DNA from: Blastocystis sp. Blastoise
Taxonomy: Eukaryota; Sar; Bigyra; Opalinata; Blastocystidae
NCBI GenBank assembly: GCA_039096225.1
Contig: JBBPEB010000025.1
Coordinates: 329,001-393,000 of the forward strand
Length of the DNA: 64,000 bases
Direction: 5' to 3'
How positions within the stretch are numbered: the first letter of the stretch is position 1; the number at the start of each line of letters is the position of its first letter. The translations under genes were made by a program, and so were the position numbers. Under the pieces are notes generated by a model. That model saw only the letters and a list, made by a program, of their open reading frames with translations. It had not been told where the DNA came from and made no database searches. Positions 62,736 to 64,000 of this stretch are shown piece by piece.

Positions 62736-64000
62736 ATGCTATCTATTTTATCTTCCATTGGACGTTCTGTCGTGATGACATCTTCTATTGTGTCAGTATC
62801 TCGTTTATCAACTAATTTTATTAGAGGATTTAGTGAGGTTGCTTCATCAAGTGATGTATTAGATCTTTCTAAGGTATCTTCTATGAAGAACATGGAGAGT
62901 AAGTCGGAGTCAAATGATTCTAGATCTGTAGAAAAGAGAAATCGTAATGATGATCGCCGAAATGATTATCGTGATGATAGAAGAGAGCGAAGAAGTGGTT
63001 CTTATAATCGTAATGGAGGCTATAGACGTGAAAGAAACGATCGTGATGATTATAGAAGAAGAGATTCTAGACGAAATGATCGTGATGGTTCTTATGAGAG
63101 AAGACCTAGAACTTTTGATAATGATGAGACTTCTCTAGATTCTACTAAGAAATCTCTTGATGAAGTAGAAGGTGAAAGAAGAGATAGAAGAGATGGTGAT
63201 AGAAATGATAGAAGAAGTGGTAGTCGATATGGTGATAGAAGAGATAGAAGAGATGGTGATAGAAGAAGTGGTAGTCGATATGGTGATAGAGATAATGGTG
63301 ATAGAAGAGATAGAAGAGACAGAGATGATAGAAGAGATAGAAGAGATGGTGATAGAAGAAGTGGTAGTCGATATGGTGATAGAAATGAAAGAAGAGATAG
63401 AGATGATAGAAGAGATAGAAGAGAAAGAGATAGAGATGATAGAAGAGATAGAAGAGAAAGAGATAATGGAAAAGAACAATTAAAAGATATCCGTGATTAT
63501 ATGAATGGATCTCCTTCTTCTCCTTCTCTTCCTAATACGAAAACACCTATTTCCAAAGACATTCTTTATACTAATATAAGTATATATTTTATTTTTTTTA
63601 ATTATATTTATTATATTTATTATATTTATTATGTTCATTATTATATATTATATTTATTATTATATATATAACTCCTGATATTGATCCTGTTAACGATACT
63701 GAAATTTTAAGTGGTCTTTTCCCCGTTTATAGTGCACTTCAAAATAATTCTAGAGATGTATATAAATATATGTTATTATTATTATTATTATTATTTAATA
63801 TATATATTTTTAAGAATATTATTTTAGACTATATAATTCCTTGATAGTAATAATAATATACATATATATATAGGTATATAATCTTATATATCGTGTAAGT
63901 GAAGCGACCAATCACCCCGAATCAAAAGCATCTGTATATAGCAAAATCATGGATATTATTAAAGAAAAAAATATACCTCTTATGTATATATATATATTAT
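62736..64000 (+). CDS. Mitochondrially targeted Arg/Asp-rich repeat protein (partial)
   Basis: The N-terminus looks like a mitochondrial presequence: MLSILSSIGRSVVM and SVSRLSTNFIRGFSEV, with Arg, Ser and hydrophobic residues and no acid for about 30 residues. A 180-residue region of Arg/Asp repeats follows (DRRDRRDGDRRSGSRYGDR type units, 63170-63470), resembling RGG/RD-rich RNA-binding tails. Later exons resume as TPDIDPVNDTEILSGLF and NLIYRVSEATNHPESKA, helical sequence that could start a repeat domain. The junction before TPDIDP (near 63573-63670) has no AG acceptor in the needed place. The gene runs off the window end. The function is unknown; mitochondrial RNA metabolism is only a guess. 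The start is the ATG at 62736. Confidence 0.6.
63170..63470 (+). repeat. Coding minisatellite, Arg/Asp repeats
   Basis: Imperfect tandem copies of GATAGAAGAGATAGAAGA-type units plus AGAAGTGGTAGTCGATATGG units, in frame, encoding DRRDRR and RSGSRYG modules. Confidence 0.85.

Overview
This window is nuclear DNA from a very AT-rich unicellular eukaryote. The evidence is many short GT..TAG introns in nearly every gene, long poly-asparagine tracts, (TTA)n and (TA)n arrays, and eukaryote-only gene families (PACS, TAF2, TMEM258, TMEM62, cGMP-dependent kinase, SR-type splicing factor). I cannot assign the lineage. Most introns start GTAT and end TAG, many are almost pure (TA)n, and one TAF2 intron looks like a minor-spliceosome (U12-type) AT-AC intron. 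Exon models were spliced by hand from reading frame, GT/AG sites and family resemblance; no database search was run.

Layout, left to right: a (TTA)n array (1-353); a PACS-like sorting adaptor (1899-4715, +); a calponin-homology protein (6210-7126, -); a complete hAT DNA transposon with an 8-bp target-site duplication (7360-10284); the TFIID subunit TAF2 (11164-17948, +, about 22 exons); an unidentified Asn-rich coiled-coil protein (18368-20516, -); an SRSF10-like RRM protein (20901-21516, +); a cluster of structured RNA candidates including two duplicated families with changed but still paired terminal stems (21663-23129, +); a possible small membrane protein (23223-23400, +); and the oligosaccharyltransferase subunit TMEM258/Ost5 (23660-24050, -).

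An 11,485-bp Mutator-like element follows (25205-36689). It has perfect 51-bp terminal inverted repeats, a 9-bp target-site duplication, an intact five-exon transposase on the minus strand, and about 7 kb of extremely AT-rich, mostly non-coding interior. After it come a cGMP-dependent-kinase-like gene with three cyclic-nucleotide-binding domains and a kinase domain split by a giant Asn-rich insert (36947-41518, +); a TMEM62-like membrane phosphoesterase (42590-45395, +); a secreted FAD-dependent oxidoreductase of bacterial type (45852-48470, -); a small Myb/SANT protein (51119-52221, -); a very long Asn/Ser-rich protein that continues into a TPR-like repeat domain (54390-61033, -); and the 5' part of a mitochondrially targeted Arg/Asp-rich protein cut by the window end (62736-64000, +).

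The genes do not form a pathway; they are housekeeping functions (sorting, transcription, splicing, glycosylation, signalling) with two apparently intact, probably young transposons between them. Three things cross gene boundaries. Trinucleotide arrays sit mostly T-rich-strand-sense in introns but AAT-sense (Asn) in exons. A GC-rich palindromic motif around CCCGCGGG recurs in exons of many unrelated host genes, in all three reading phases. Both transposase genes carry repeat-filled introns like those of the host genes.
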